A stretch of 64,000 nucleotides of DNA from DASXKD01 sp963806145 (lineage in GTDB: Bacteria > Actinomycetota > Actinomycetes > Streptosporangiales > Streptosporangiaceae): positions 1-64,000 of the forward strand of contig CAWDXD010000036.1 of the NCBI GenBank assembly GCA_963806145.1. Reading direction: 5' to 3'. Positions 1 to 9,085 of the stretch are shown here, piece by piece. The notes below the pieces were generated by a model. That model worked only from the letters and a program-made list of their open reading frames with translations, did no database searches and was not told the DNA's origin. A program made the translations under genes and the position numbers. Positions within the stretch are counted from its first letter, which is position 1; every line of letters begins with the position of its first letter.

Positions 1-1918
1 CAGAGATGTCGGTGGTGTTGCAGGTCGCGGCGTTGATCACGGCGACCTGGTTGGCCGCCGGGCCGTCCGGCACGTACAGGGTCTTGGTCCGCGGGTTCAG
101 CCCGGGTGGCCCGGGGTTCGGGCCGACGGTGATGAGCGGCGGGGCCGCGGAGCAGCCGCTGGTGTTCGCGGCGTTGCACGCGGCCGTGTCGATCACCGCG
201 ACCTTGTCGCTGAACGGGTCGGACGCATACAGCGTGTGCGTGGCCTGATCGATGCCGCCCACGTTGGCCTGCGGGTCGGGCATCGGGATGGTCGCGACCG
301 GGGTGCACCCGGACAGGTGCCCGGGGTGGCAGGCCGCGGCGCTGATCACGTCGATCTGTGGTCGGGTCATGTTGCCGGCGTAGATGGTGCGGGTCGCGGG
401 ATCCTCCGTCACGGACGCATCGTGCTCCGGCGCGGTGGGTGGCTCGTGGCGGCAGCCGGATGTGGTGATCGCGTTGCACCGGCCGATGCTCACCGCGACC
501 ATCCGGCCCACTCCGCCGGTATCCATGACGTAGGCCGTGCTGGCCTTGGGAAGGAGCGCGAACGCGGTCGGGAACTGTACGTATCCCGGGCCGCGATCGG
601 GCTCGGCCTGCTCGTTCGGCGGCCGGATCGCGCAGCCGGACGTCACCGTTCCGCCGCAGGTCCTGGTGTCGATCGCGGACAGCGTGTCGTCGAACTCGCT
701 GACGGCAAACACGGTGTGCAGCCGGTCGTCCACGGCGACGGCACCGATGTTAGCGCCGGCCGGGACCTCGGCCGGAGCCTGGTGGCAGCCGGAGGTGACC
801 TGCGCGTTGCACCGGCCGCCGTTGATCACAGATACAGAGCCGTGGGCGCCGGACGCCGCCGCCTGGCCGCCGATGGCGCCGTCGGCGTTCGCGGTGTAGA
901 CGGTGTTGGTGGCCTGGTCAACCGCCAGCCAGAAGGGGTTCGCGCCCACCGTGACGGTTGCCAGGACCCGGCAGCCACGCCCGGTGTGCCCGTTGCAGGC
1001 CCGCCCGTTGATCACCGACACCGTGTCGCCCGGGCTTGTGGTTCCGCCGTCGGCCACATACACCGTGCCCGTTGCCCGGTCGATGTCGATCCAGGCCGGG
1101 CCGCGCTTGTCCGGTATCGACCTGGCCGGGTGGCCGCAGCCGCTGGTTGTCGTGGCGTTGCAGGTGGCGGCGTTGATGACCGAGATGGTCCCGGTCGGGT
1201 TCGCGACGTAGAGCGTGCGGGTGGCCGGGTTGAACGCATCCGCGACCGGGAAGGTGCCCACCTTGACCGTGGCGACGACCGCCGTGGCGCAGCCGCTGAG
1301 ATCTTCCGCGTTGCACCGGGCGCCGTTGATGACCGACACCGTGTTGTCGTTGCTGTTGGTCACGTAGATGGTGTCCGTCCGCGGATCCACGGCCACGCCG
1401 AGCGGGCCGGTGCCGACGCGAATCGTGCCGACCACCCGGCACCCGGAATGATCCTTCCCGTTGCACGTCGCGGTGTTGACGATGTCGACGACGTGCTCCG
1501 GCGGTCCCGGCAGGCAGTCGGTGTGCACGCACTGGATGGCGACGTAGACGGTGTCCGTTTTCGGGTTCACCGCGCTGAATCCCGGGCTGCCGCTGAGCAC
1601 GACCGTTCCGGCCGCCGCTGCTCCGCTACTTGACGCCTGGGCGCCCGGGCTGGCGGGCCGGGCGAAGCCGCCGGGACCGGTATGGCCGACCCGGTGGGCG
1701 GAGGTCAGGGCGCGGAGCGCGCCGTACCTGGCCGCCTGGACCGGCCGCGGCAGCACCGAAGCCATGGCCCGTGAAGAAGCTGGGGCCGCCGTGCGGGCTG
1801 AGGCTGGGGCTGCGGTACCGGCCAGCATGAGGCACGCGGCCAGGCAGCCCGGCACGGCCAGCAAGCCCGGCGCTAGATGCCTGGTCTGATGCCGGTTGAC
1901 GAATCGTAGGCGTTTCAT
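1..1918 (-). CDS. Secreted YVTN/YncE-type beta-propeller protein (3' end beyond window)
   Basis: The frame is open from an ATG at 1918 to the left edge (about 639 residues, C-terminus missing). The start has a strong ribosome site (GAGGAGGAG) 3-5 bases upstream. An N-terminal signal sequence is visible (basic MKRLRF, then a hydrophobic stretch ending near ASA, residues 10-41). The rest is a run of roughly 40-50-residue blades with motifs such as TDTIYVTNSNDNTVSVING, typical of YVTN beta-propellers. About ten blades carry a cysteine pair in the pattern C-N-x5-G-C (for example CNAEDLSGC), suggesting one disulfide per blade in the oxidising exterior. Such propellers usually act as cell-surface or secreted binding scaffolds; no catalytic residues are evident. 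The exact ligand is unknown. Confidence 0.85.
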   Translation of the reverse strand, partial: MKRLRFVNRHQTRHLAPGLLAVPGCLAACLMLAGTAAPASARTAAPASSRAMASVLPRPVQAARYGALRALTSAHRVGHTGPGGFARPASPGAQASSSGAAAAGTVVLSGSPGFSAVNPKTDTVYVAIQCVHTDCLPGPPEHVVDIVNTATCNGKDHSGCRVVGTIRVGTGPLGVAVDPRTDTIYVTNSNDNTVSVINGARCNAEDLSGCATAVVATVKVGTFPVADAFNPATRTLYVANPTGTISVINAATCNATTTSGCGHPARSIPDKRGPAWIDIDRATGTVYVADGGTTSPGDTVSVINGRACNGHTGRGCRVLATVTVGANPFWLAVDQATNTVYTANADGAIGGQAAASGAHGSVSVINGGRCNAQVTSGCHQAPAEVPAGANIGAVAVDDRLHTVFAVSEFDDTLSAIDTRTCGGTVTSGCAIRPPNEQAEPDRGPGYVQFPTAFALLPKASTAYVMDTGGVGRMVAVSIGRCNAITTSGCRHEPPTAPEHDASVTEDPATRTIYAGNMTRPQIDVISAAACHPGHLSGCTPVATIPMPDPQANVGGIDQATHTLYASDPFSDKVAVIDTAACNAANTSGCSAAPPLITVGPNPGPPGLNPRTKTLYVPDGPAANQVAVINAATCNTTDIS

Positions 1919-2067
1919 GTCTCCTCCTCGGTGGTTCGGGTGCAGGGCGTGATCGAGCGCGACATGGCCGGGTCGCGACATGGGCAGGGTGATGAGAGGC
2001 TGCGGCGGACGACGATGCGGGGGTGTTCGCGAGCCTCAGCCGCGCGGCAGGCTCGCGGGCGGAGGAC

Positions 2068-3573
2068 TCAGCTCAGCCGTTTCCAGGGGCGGGGCGAATC
2101 CCAGCCCGTTCCCGACACCGCGTGCCAGGTGAGCAGGCCGTGGAACAGCTCGAAGGTGTAGACGGCCGTCTGCGACCCGTTCTGCTGGTTGACCTCAGGC
2201 ACCAGCGTGACCCGGTTTCCGCTGATGAAGATGACCCCTACCTCGACCGGGTCGCTGGGGCGCCAACCCCGGAAGAAGCTCACGCTGGACTCGCTGGGGT
2301 TGGCGTGAAGCTGCACCGGGTGGAAGAGCGCATACCGCCCGTCGTGAATTGTCAGCGTGTACGTGCCGGCATTGCCGCAGTCCGTGCAGTCGCCGGACGC
2401 GGCCACGTCGGCCTGAGTGAACGTGGTTCCGTAGGTGCCATCCAGGACCTTGGTGGATGACGCGGCGACTCCCACGCCATGGCAGGTGGCCCAGTTGTCC
2501 ATCCGCGGTTCCTTTGTGGCCATTTCACCGATCCGGTCGATAGCCAGGGTGGTCTGCGGGTCACCGGCCACGTCCGCATAGGTGGAGGCTTCGGCGTCGT
2601 GCAGCGCGCGGAACTGGCCCTGGGTTGCCGCAAGCGGTTTGGCGCCCTGCCCGCACATCGAGGCCCAGTGCACCCGGTCCGAGGTGCTGTCGGCCTGGCT
2701 GGCCGCGGCCTGTACGGCGGCCTCCCGCAGCCAGCCGGCATCGGCCGCGGGCAGCCGTGCCAGCACGGCGGAAGAGACCGCAAGCGTCGTGGTCTTGGCG
2801 TACAGCGGCGCGTTGACCAGCACGTACGGCGCGACCTGCAGGTAACCATTCATCATCGCGTTCACCGGATCGGCTTCGATCGCGGTCAGCCTGCCGTCAC
2901 GCAGTGCCTGCACCGCCGCGGGCCCGCTGGCAATGTTGGTCACCGGGGTGGTGCCCAGCGCGGTGATCACTTCGCTGCTGGTCACCGAGTCGTTGACCCG
3001 GATCTTCGCGCCGTAGAACTGCGCCGGGTCCGTCAGCGGGCGCGTCGACAGCAGGTACCTGATGCCGGTCGGCACGATGGCCAGCCCGGTCAGCCTCGCG
3101 GGCTTGAGCGCGGCGAGCAGCCCGGCGGCCACCGGCCTGGTGACGGCCCGGTCCAGCAGGCTGCGGCTGGTCACCAGGAACGGGACCTGGTAGGCGCGGA
3201 ACGCCTCGATCCCCAGGCTCTCCCAGGCCCGGGAGGCGACGTCGCCGACATCCAGCTTCCCCGCCTGCAGGGCCGCGGCGAGCTGCACGTCGATGCTGGT
3301 GGAGCGCCCGTTGTAGTAGCTGGTGTGCAGCTTGAGGTGCCCGCCGGAGTCCTTGGCGACCAGGGTCGCGAACGTCATGTCGACGGGCAGCTGGTCGGCG
3401 CTGGCGAAGCTCAGCGTGATGGTGCCGTCCGGCGCGGCCTCCGGCGCGCCGCCGGCCTTGCTCGCCCCCCGGCCGGAGCAGCCCGCCGCCGCGAGCACCC
3501 CGGCGAGCGCCAGCGCCGACCAGCGCCACGCCGCGCGGCGGTGGCGGCCGGTGCTTGTTCGCATGCTCCCCAT
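2068..3573 (-). CDS. TRAP-type (DctP-like) solute-binding lipoprotein with C-terminal extension
   Basis: About 501 residues from the ATG at 3573, chosen because AGGGGAG lies 7 bases upstream; an ATG 33 bases further out lacks this. The N-terminus is a lipoprotein signal (arginines, hydrophobic stretch, lipobox LAAAGC). Residues 40-370 resemble DctP-family periplasmic binding proteins (ITLSFASADQLPVD at the start, VPFLVTSRSLLDRAV, and YGAKIRVNDS). The last ~120 residues form a separate beta-rich domain with paired cysteines (DCTDCG). DctP proteins normally feed a DctQ/DctM permease, but none is adjacent; the neighbours are a propeller gene and a divergent two-component system. The substrate is unknown. 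It could instead be a sensor-linked receptor for that kinase, which is inference. Confidence 0.85.
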   Translation of the reverse strand: MGSMRTSTGRHRRAAWRWSALALAGVLAAAGCSGRGASKAGGAPEAAPDGTITLSFASADQLPVDMTFATLVAKDSGGHLKLHTSYYNGRSTSIDVQLAAALQAGKLDVGDVASRAWESLGIEAFRAYQVPFLVTSRSLLDRAVTRPVAAGLLAALKPARLTGLAIVPTGIRYLLSTRPLTDPAQFYGAKIRVNDSVTSSEVITALGTTPVTNIASGPAAVQALRDGRLTAIEADPVNAMMNGYLQVAPYVLVNAPLYAKTTTLAVSSAVLARLPAADAGWLREAAVQAAASQADSTSDRVHWASMCGQGAKPLAATQGQFRALHDAEASTYADVAGDPQTTLAIDRIGEMATKEPRMDNWATCHGVGVAASSTKVLDGTYGTTFTQADVAASGDCTDCGNAGTYTLTIHDGRYALFHPVQLHANPSESSVSFFRGWRPSDPVEVGVIFISGNRVTLVPEVNQQNGSQTAVYTFELFHGLLTWHAVSGTGWDSPRPWKRLS

Positions 3574-3637
3574 GGAAGGCTCCCCTGCGTAATCATGACC
3601 CCTCACTGCGACTGTGGGCCAGCCCCCGGGGCCGTCA

Positions 3638-3649
3638 CTAGCGCGCTAG
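3638..3649. promoter_or_regulatory. Perfect 12-bp palindrome between divergent genes
   Basis: CTAGCGCGCTAG is a perfect inverted repeat lying 41 bases before the histidine-kinase start and 65 bases before the divergent lipoprotein start. It is a plausible operator for the adjacent NarL-type regulator, but a 12-bp GC-rich palindrome can also arise by chance. Confidence 0.3.
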
Positions 3650-3689
3650 CACTCTTTCCGGCCCGCGCTATCCCTGCGATCGTGATTCC

Positions 3690-5459
3690 GTGACGCGCCT
3701 GCTGCCGTGGGCTGCCGTCGCGGCGGTGCTCGCCGGCGTGACGGCCAACGTGCTGCGCCTGCGCGGCGAGGTGTCCCTGGCGGGCCCGTCGGTGGCCGGG
3801 CAAGTGCTCGATGTCGCGGCAGGGGCCGCGCTGATTCTCGCCGGGGCCGCTGGCGGTCGCGGCAGATGGCTCCTTGCTGCCGCGGGCGCGGCCTGGCTTG
3901 CCGCCGAGTGGGCGAACCCGGCCGCCCCAGGTGCGGTCCTCTTTACCGTAGGGCTCGTCGTGTTCCTGGCACCGCTCCCGCTGGTGCTGGCCAGCCGGTG
4001 GCGGCGGCTACCCGCGGACGGTGGCCCGGTCGTGCAGGCCAGCCGCTGGCAGCGCCTGTTCCTGGGCGGGGGCCCGGGCGTGCTGCTCGCCACGGCGGTG
4101 CTGCTCGGCGCGGTGGCGGCTGTGCTCACCGGCCCGCTGGTGTCGGCTGCGGCCAGTCCGCGTGACGCCGGGTGCACCGACTGCCCGCGCGACCTGATCG
4201 CGGCGGCCCACGATGTGTCGCTCGGCACCGGGCTGGCCCGGCTCGGCGGCCTGATCGCCATCGGTGCCGCGCTGTCCGCGGCCGCCTGGCTCGCCATGAC
4301 GCTGGCCCGCATTCGCGCCCGGCCGCGCGCGTGGCTGACGTCCCCTGAGGGCGTGGCCGTCGTCGCGGTAACCGCGTTCGCTGTCGCGGTCGCCGCCGGG
4401 TTGGGAGCGACGCTGCCCGGGGGGCCTGCCAGCCCGCCGGCTCCTGGCTGGCACGCGGCGGCCGGCGCCGTGCTGCTCGTGCTGGCGGCAGCCGTGACCG
4501 TGCCGGCATTGCGCGCGGCGCATGCCAGGCGCGTGGTCGCCCGGGTGGCGGTAGCCGTCGCGGACGATCCGCGCCGGAGCGCCGCCGACGCGCTGAGATC
4601 CGCGCTCGGTGACGCCGCCCTGCATGTTGCCTATCCGATACCGGATGGAACCTGGCGTGACCGTCAGGGCCGCGTGATCGCTTTGCCCGGCCGGGAGGTG
4701 ACCCTGATCACGGACTCGGGCGAGAACGTGGCCGCGCTCATCCACGGCAGCGCGGCGCGGATCGATCCGGCCGCGGTGACGGAAGCGGCCGCGGCGGCCC
4801 GGCTGCTGCTCGACAGCGAACGTCTCGAGGCAGGCGCACTGGCCCGGGTCAATGACCTGAGCACGGCCCGGCGGCTGGCCGTCGAAGCGGCCGATGCCGC
4901 GCGGGCTGACCTGGAGCGCGACCTACATGACGGTGCGCAACAGCGCCTGGTCGCGCTACGCTACGCGCTCGGCCTGGCCAGTGCTCATGCGGAACGCCTG
5001 CCGGAACCTGGCCATGCCGCCCGGCTGGCCGATGCCGACCAGGCCGCCGAACTGGCACTCGCCAGCCTGCGCGACCTGGCCCACGGCATCAGCCCCGGCA
5101 CCCTGGCCGCCGGCGGGCTGGCCGGTGCGGTGCGCACCATGGCGGAGAACGCGCAGAGTGCGATCACCGTCGTTGAGTTGCCCGCCGAGCGGCTCCCGGA
5201 ACACGTCGAGCGAACCGTGTACCGGCTTATCGCTGACTTCCTTGCCGATGCTGGCCGGATGCCGCCGCCAGGGGCGTCCATCGCCGTCCGGCGCTCCGGC
5301 GAGGACGTCGTCGTCGAGATTGACTGCGAGCGCGCGGGCGATACCGGGAACCGGGCGTCAGTGCACCTGGCCGACCGGGTGGCTGCCGCGGGCGGGCAGC
5401 TTCGCCACGCCAGCCGAGGCGGCCGCCAGCGACTGATCGCGAGCCTGCCATGCGGGTAG
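3690..5459 (+). CDS. NarL-family sensor histidine kinase with degenerate ATPase domain
   Basis: 589 residues with a GTG start. Multiple hydrophobic helices occupy residues 1-280, with a periplasmic-like loop containing a cysteine pair (GCTDCPRDL, 161-169). A linker follows, then the HisKA_3 dimerisation motif ERDLHDGAQQRL with the phospho-acceptor His413. The C-terminal region that should be HATPase_c is short and lacks the usual N-box (E-x3-N-x3-HA): the sequence reads YRLIADFLADAG, and no DxGxG motif follows. It overlaps the response-regulator gene by 10 bases, so the two are one operon. The family phosphorylates its LuxR-type partner; here ATP binding may be impaired, so the protein may work as a phosphatase or scaffold, or use another kinase for phosphate. 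That functional reading is inference. Confidence 0.85.
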   Translation: MTRLLPWAAVAAVLAGVTANVLRLRGEVSLAGPSVAGQVLDVAAGAALILAGAAGGRGRWLLAAAGAAWLAAEWANPAAPGAVLFTVGLVVFLAPLPLVLASRWRRLPADGGPVVQASRWQRLFLGGGPGVLLATAVLLGAVAAVLTGPLVSAAASPRDAGCTDCPRDLIAAAHDVSLGTGLARLGGLIAIGAALSAAAWLAMTLARIRARPRAWLTSPEGVAVVAVTAFAVAVAAGLGATLPGGPASPPAPGWHAAAGAVLLVLAAAVTVPALRAAHARRVVARVAVAVADDPRRSAADALRSALGDAALHVAYPIPDGTWRDRQGRVIALPGREVTLITDSGENVAALIHGSAARIDPAAVTEAAAAARLLLDSERLEAGALARVNDLSTARRLAVEAADAARADLERDLHDGAQQRLVALRYALGLASAHAERLPEPGHAARLADADQAAELALASLRDLAHGISPGTLAAGGLAGAVRTMAENAQSAITVVELPAERLPEHVERTVYRLIADFLADAGRMPPPGASIAVRRSGEDVVVEIDCERAGDTGNRASVHLADRVAAAGGQLRHASRGGRQRLIASLPCG

Positions 5460-6094
5460 CGATCGTGGACGATCACGTGCTGCTCCGTGAGGGCCTTGCG
5501 CGGCTCCTCGCCGAGGCAGGCATGCAGGTCGTTGCGTCCGAGGGTGACATCGACGGCTTCCTGCGCGCGGCCAGCGCGTACCGGCCCGATGTCGCCATCA
5601 TTGACATCCGGCTGCCGCCGACCTTCACCGACGAAGGCCTGCGCGCCGCCGACCTGGTGCGGGAGCGCCACCCCAGCACGGCAGTCCTGGTCCTGTCGCA
5701 GTATCTCGATGCCGGGTATGCGTTCCGGCTGCTCCAGTCTTTCCCGAGCGGAGTCGGCTACCTGCTCAAGGACAGGGTTTCCCAGGTCGCGGTACTCGTG
5801 GACGCGGTGCAACGGGTCGTTGCGGGCGAATGCGTGGTAGACCCGAGCATCGTGAGCCGCCTGGTCAACCGCACCGGGCTAGCCGAACCGCTCAGCGTGC
5901 TGACCCCCCGCGAACGGGAGGTCCTTGGCCTGATGGCGGAGGGGCGCACGAATACGGCCATCGGCAAGCGGCTCTTCCTCAGCGGGCGAACGGTCGAGGG
6001 CAACGTCCGCCGCATTTTCGACAAACTCGGGCTGGCCGACACTCCGCAGGACAACCGGCGCGTGCTTGCCGTACTGGCCTTCCTGCGTGCCTAG
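5450..6094 (+). CDS. NarL/LuxR-family response regulator
   Basis: 214 residues. Residues 1-120 form a receiver domain with acidic pair Asp7-Asp8, phospho-acceptor Asp52 (AIIDIRLPP) and Lys107 (GYLLKD). A LuxR-type helix-turn-helix follows at about 145-205 (LTPREREVLGLMAEGRTNTA, then RTVEGNVRRIFDKLGL). The start overlaps the 3' end of the kinase gene, implying translational coupling. It probably acts as a DNA-binding transcription factor for neighbouring genes, the divergent lipoprotein being the nearest candidate. Length and motifs are normal for the family. Confidence 0.93.
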   Translation: MRVAIVDDHVLLREGLARLLAEAGMQVVASEGDIDGFLRAASAYRPDVAIIDIRLPPTFTDEGLRAADLVRERHPSTAVLVLSQYLDAGYAFRLLQSFPSGVGYLLKDRVSQVAVLVDAVQRVVAGECVVDPSIVSRLVNRTGLAEPLSVLTPREREVLGLMAEGRTNTAIGKRLFLSGRTVEGNVRRIFDKLGLADTPQDNRRVLAVLAFLRA

Positions 6095-6192
6095 ATCATT
6101 CACCACGGACCAGCGCCCCATCTACAGCGGCACGAACAGGCACATGTATGAACCAGCCGCACGAGCGGGAACGGCTTGGTCATGGACCGTGG

Positions 6193-6477
6193 TCAGATGC
6201 GGCCGAGGCTGTTCGTCGGGGCGATCCCGGCTTTGCGGAGTTGGTGGACTTGCTGCGGGGGCAGACGTAGCGGGGGCAAGGTGGTGATGGCCCAGGCCAT
6301 CGCGTCCTCTTCGGCCGCCGCGAAGACGGGGCGCTCGGCCTCGGCTGCCAGGCGTGCGGTGGTGGATGCTACTGCCTGTGCCGTGATGCCCAGGGATCCG
6401 ACGATGGCGGTGATGGATGTCCAGACTTTGGCGGCGCCGCCGAGGTAGGTGACGGCGAGATAGAGGATGGCGCCCAC
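6193..6477 (-). pseudogene. C-terminal remnant or small membrane protein, unrecognised
   Basis: An open frame of about 95 codons with a hydrophobic N-terminus (ILYLAVTYLGGAAKVW), an Ala-rich stretch and a tail LPPLRLPPQQVHQLRKAGI. The frame stays open upstream to about 6565 without a convincing start or ribosome site (it reads ILQHYWAALLV just before), so it looks like the tail of a longer protein whose 5' part has been lost next to the aminotransferase gene. Start codon here is a GTG. A genuine small membrane protein is the alternative. I do not recognise the family. Confidence 0.35.
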
Positions 6478-6565
6478 GAGCAGCGCAGCCCAGTAGTGCT
6501 GGAGAATCCTGCGGATGATGGCCGCTGAGCAGGCGCCGAGGTGTACGTGCCGGCGCTGGCGCCGG

Positions 6566-7774
6566 TCAGCTGGCCAGGGCGGCGACCAGTTCTGTTGCCA
6601 AGTCGATCTCGTCTTCGGTGTTGTAGTAGTGCGGGGAGAACCGGATCAGTGGGTGGACGCCGCGGTCTTGGGTGTCGAGCGGGTTGTCCTTGGGCACCGT
6701 GGTGGAGACGTTGACTCCGGCGCGGCGCAGCGCCGCAGCCGCCGGCTCTGCCTCGAGCCCGTCGATCTTGGCGGTGACGATGGCGCAACGGGTCTGGCCA
6801 AGGTCGTGAGTTGTCACGCCGGGTAGCCCGGCGAGCTGGCCGCGGAGCCGGGCGCCGAGCGTGATAGCGCGCTGCCCGATGGCGCCGAGCCCCAGGTCGA
6901 GGGCCTGGCGGACGGCGGCGCCCAGGCCCAGGACGTTGACGTAGCTGTGCTCCCAGGTGGCGAACCGCCGGGCGCCGGGCGCCCAGGTGAAACCCTGGTG
7001 CCCGTCCCAGGTCGCCGAGCCGATCTCGGTGACAAACGGATCCAGCCGGTCCAGCGCCGCGGTGCGCACCCACAAGAACCCGCTGCCCCGCGGGCCACGC
7101 AGGAACTTGCGGCCGGTACCGGTGAGCATGTCGCAGCCGGCCGCGTCCACATCGACCGGGAACTGGCCCGCCGACTGGGTGGCATCTAGCAGGTACAAAG
7201 CGCCACAGGCGCGGGCGATCTGCCCGATCTGGGCGGCGGGCTGGACCAGGCCGCCGCTGGTGGGCACGTGGCTGACCCCGATCAGCTTCGTCCGCTCGCC
7301 CGCGAGCCGTTCCAGCGCGGCCACATCCAGCTGGCCATACTCATCATTGGGCACCACGATGACCTCGGCGCCGGTGCGGCGGGCGGCCTGCCAGTAAGCC
7401 AGCACGTTGCTGCCGTATTCCGCACGGCCCGTCAGGATCTGGTCACCCGAGCGCAGCGGGACCGAGTAGAACGCCGCGTTCCAGGCATGGGTGGCGTTGT
7501 CGAACAACGCGATCTCGTCGCTGCGGCCACCGACCAGCCCGGCGATCGCGTCGTAGGCGGCGGCGATAGCATCCTGCGCCTCGGCGGCCGCCTCATACCC
7601 GCCGATCTCCGCCTCCCGGCGCAACTGGGCGGTCATCGCGTCCAGTGTCGGCTGCGCCAGCAGCCCCGCGCCGGCGTTGTTCAGGTGAATGCGCCCAGCA
7701 CAGCCCGGCGTCTGCGCCCGCAGCGCGTCGATATCCACGGGGCCGATGCTACGAGGCCACACCCGCAACCGCAT
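6566..7774 (-). CDS. Class-V aminotransferase (cysteine desulfurase/C-S lyase-like)
   Basis: About 402 residues of fold-type I PLP enzyme. The N-terminal motif RIHLNNAGAG, the cofactor-binding LLDATQSAGQ and the Schiff-base lysine in TGTGRKFLRGPRG (about residue 223) are all present, as is the C-terminal FSPHYYNTEDEI motif. The family includes cysteine desulfurases, isopenicillin-N epimerase-like enzymes and the ergothioneine lyase EgtE; no other ergothioneine genes are nearby, so the substrate is open. The start is uncertain: an ATG at 7774 (TTG one codon upstream) lacks a clear ribosome site, and a GTG at 7738 would remove a non-conserved leader. It stands alone on this strand. Confidence 0.88.
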   Translation of the reverse strand: MRLRVWPRSIGPVDIDALRAQTPGCAGRIHLNNAGAGLLAQPTLDAMTAQLRREAEIGGYEAAAEAQDAIAAAYDAIAGLVGGRSDEIALFDNATHAWNAAFYSVPLRSGDQILTGRAEYGSNVLAYWQAARRTGAEVIVVPNDEYGQLDVAALERLAGERTKLIGVSHVPTSGGLVQPAAQIGQIARACGALYLLDATQSAGQFPVDVDAAGCDMLTGTGRKFLRGPRGSGFLWVRTAALDRLDPFVTEIGSATWDGHQGFTWAPGARRFATWEHSYVNVLGLGAAVRQALDLGLGAIGQRAITLGARLRGQLAGLPGVTTHDLGQTRCAIVTAKIDGLEAEPAAAALRRAGVNVSTTVPKDNPLDTQDRGVHPLIRFSPHYYNTEDEIDLATELVAALAS

Positions 7775-8120
7775 CAACCCAGACCGGTGATCTCACCTGC
7801 CAGGCCACGACAACCCACGCCGTTCCTCACCGCACGCTTACTCGCCGATCACCTGCCCCGGCGACCAGGCTCTCGCCTCCCCTTCCCGGGACCGAGACCG
7901 CTTCACGCTCAGTGATTGCAGCGCTGGCCTGCGTCGATGCGCAAGTAGCCGCCGATCTGAACGGCCGGTGGGCGTGTGACGGTGGTGCCTGAGATCCGCG
8001 CATATCTGGGTACCGGCGCTGCAGCGTCATGCCTTATCACGCCAGGCCAATGGGAAGATGAGTAAGCGGCCGGAAGCGCTGGGCGCGAGCCGTGGCACCC
8101 ACACCCGCCGAGGAGACCTG

Positions 8121-8684
8121 ATGGACGTCGACGCCGCCTTGCAGTCCCAGATCCGCAACATCGAGACCACCTATGGCAAGCCCCTCGATCACTGGTTCGC
8201 GGTTATCGACTCCTCGGGCTTGGCCAAGCACACCGAGGTCGTGGCAATGCTCAAAGGTGACCACGGGCTCGCGCACGGCGCCGCGCACCGCGTCTCGTTG
8301 CTGGCCCGGCAACGTGCCGCCGCCGGTGCGGCCGCACCGGCGGACCCGGCCAGTGCTCTGTACGCTGACGCCAAAGCCGGGCTCCGGCCGTTGCACGATG
8401 CCCTCCTTGGCGAGATCCGCGCGCTTGGCGCCTTCGACATCGCCCCGAAGAAGGGCTACCTGAGCCTTCGCCGCCGTAAGCAGTTCGCGATGGTCCAGCC
8501 CAGCACCGCCAGCCGTATCGACCTTGGGCTGATCTTGCCGACCACAACGCCAGCGGCCGGCCGCCTGGAGCCGGCGGCCAAGTTCAACCCGCTGTTCACG
8601 CACCGCGTCCGCATCGCCGCAGCCGCTGACATCGACGACGAGCTCTGCGGCTGGCTCGCCACCGCGTACGCACTCGCGGGGTAG
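8121..8684 (+). CDS. DUF4287/DUF5655-type protein
   Basis: 188 residues. The ATG at 8121 is chosen because CCGAGGAGAC lies just upstream and the conserved domain begins at once; longer forms add a non-conserved leader. Residues 1-75 match DUF4287 (QIRNIETTYGKPLDHWFAVI, then HTEVVAMLKGDHGLAHG), and residues 95-185 match the DUF5655 type (GYLSLRRRKQFAMVQPST, LGLILP). This two-domain combination is common in actinomycetes as a soluble single-gene unit of unknown biochemical role. It is followed immediately by an integrase remnant, so it may mark the left border of the lower-GC island. Confidence 0.8.
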   Translation: MDVDAALQSQIRNIETTYGKPLDHWFAVIDSSGLAKHTEVVAMLKGDHGLAHGAAHRVSLLARQRAAAGAAAPADPASALYADAKAGLRPLHDALLGEIRALGAFDIAPKKGYLSLRRRKQFAMVQPSTASRIDLGLILPTTTPAAGRLEPAAKFNPLFTHRVRIAAAADIDDELCGWLATAYALAG

Positions 8685-8781
8685 CCACCAGCGATCAGAC
8701 CGCTGCGCGCCGGGGCAGGGAGAGGCTCCACACGGCATCCGGCCCGGGCCACGATGCTCATCTGCCCGTCACACCAGCACA

Positions 8782-8898
8782 ACCATCTCAGAACTCAACG
8801 GCTGGGCGCCGCCGCAGATGCTGCGCCGCCACGGCGCCAGCGCCCGCAGCGCCCGGGCCCGCCGCACCCACGACCGCATCATGAACGACATTCGCTAA
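8782..8898 (+). pseudogene. Tyrosine-recombinase C-terminal remnant
   Basis: A 38-codon frame ending in TAA reads like an integrase tail: ELNGWAPPQMLRRHGASA followed by RSARARRTHDRIM. In intact relatives the motif is RRYGASA, so the catalytic tyrosine seems replaced by histidine. Nothing upstream continues the protein. Its position at the junction to lower-GC DNA suggests a relic of an integration event. The call rests on motif recollection, not alignment. Confidence 0.5.
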
Positions 8899-9085
8899 AA
8901 CACATACCGCCGCTCCGCCCGGTTGGCACACCGCATGCCTTGCTCCTACCCACGCTCGGTCATGCAGATGTGAGGGCGTTTCTTTCATCATCAGTAAAGT
9001 TAGTCGCGATGACGCTATCTAAAGGCAATACCTTACTGCGCATGCTGTTGGATTCTTTAGTATGGCTTCGCCCCTTGTCCAGCCC

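Noticed and set aside
236..1633. 465-residue plus-strand frame over the propeller gene
   Set aside because: Arg/Gly/Val-rich composition typical of antisense frames; the minus strand encodes clear YVTN repeats with a signal peptide.
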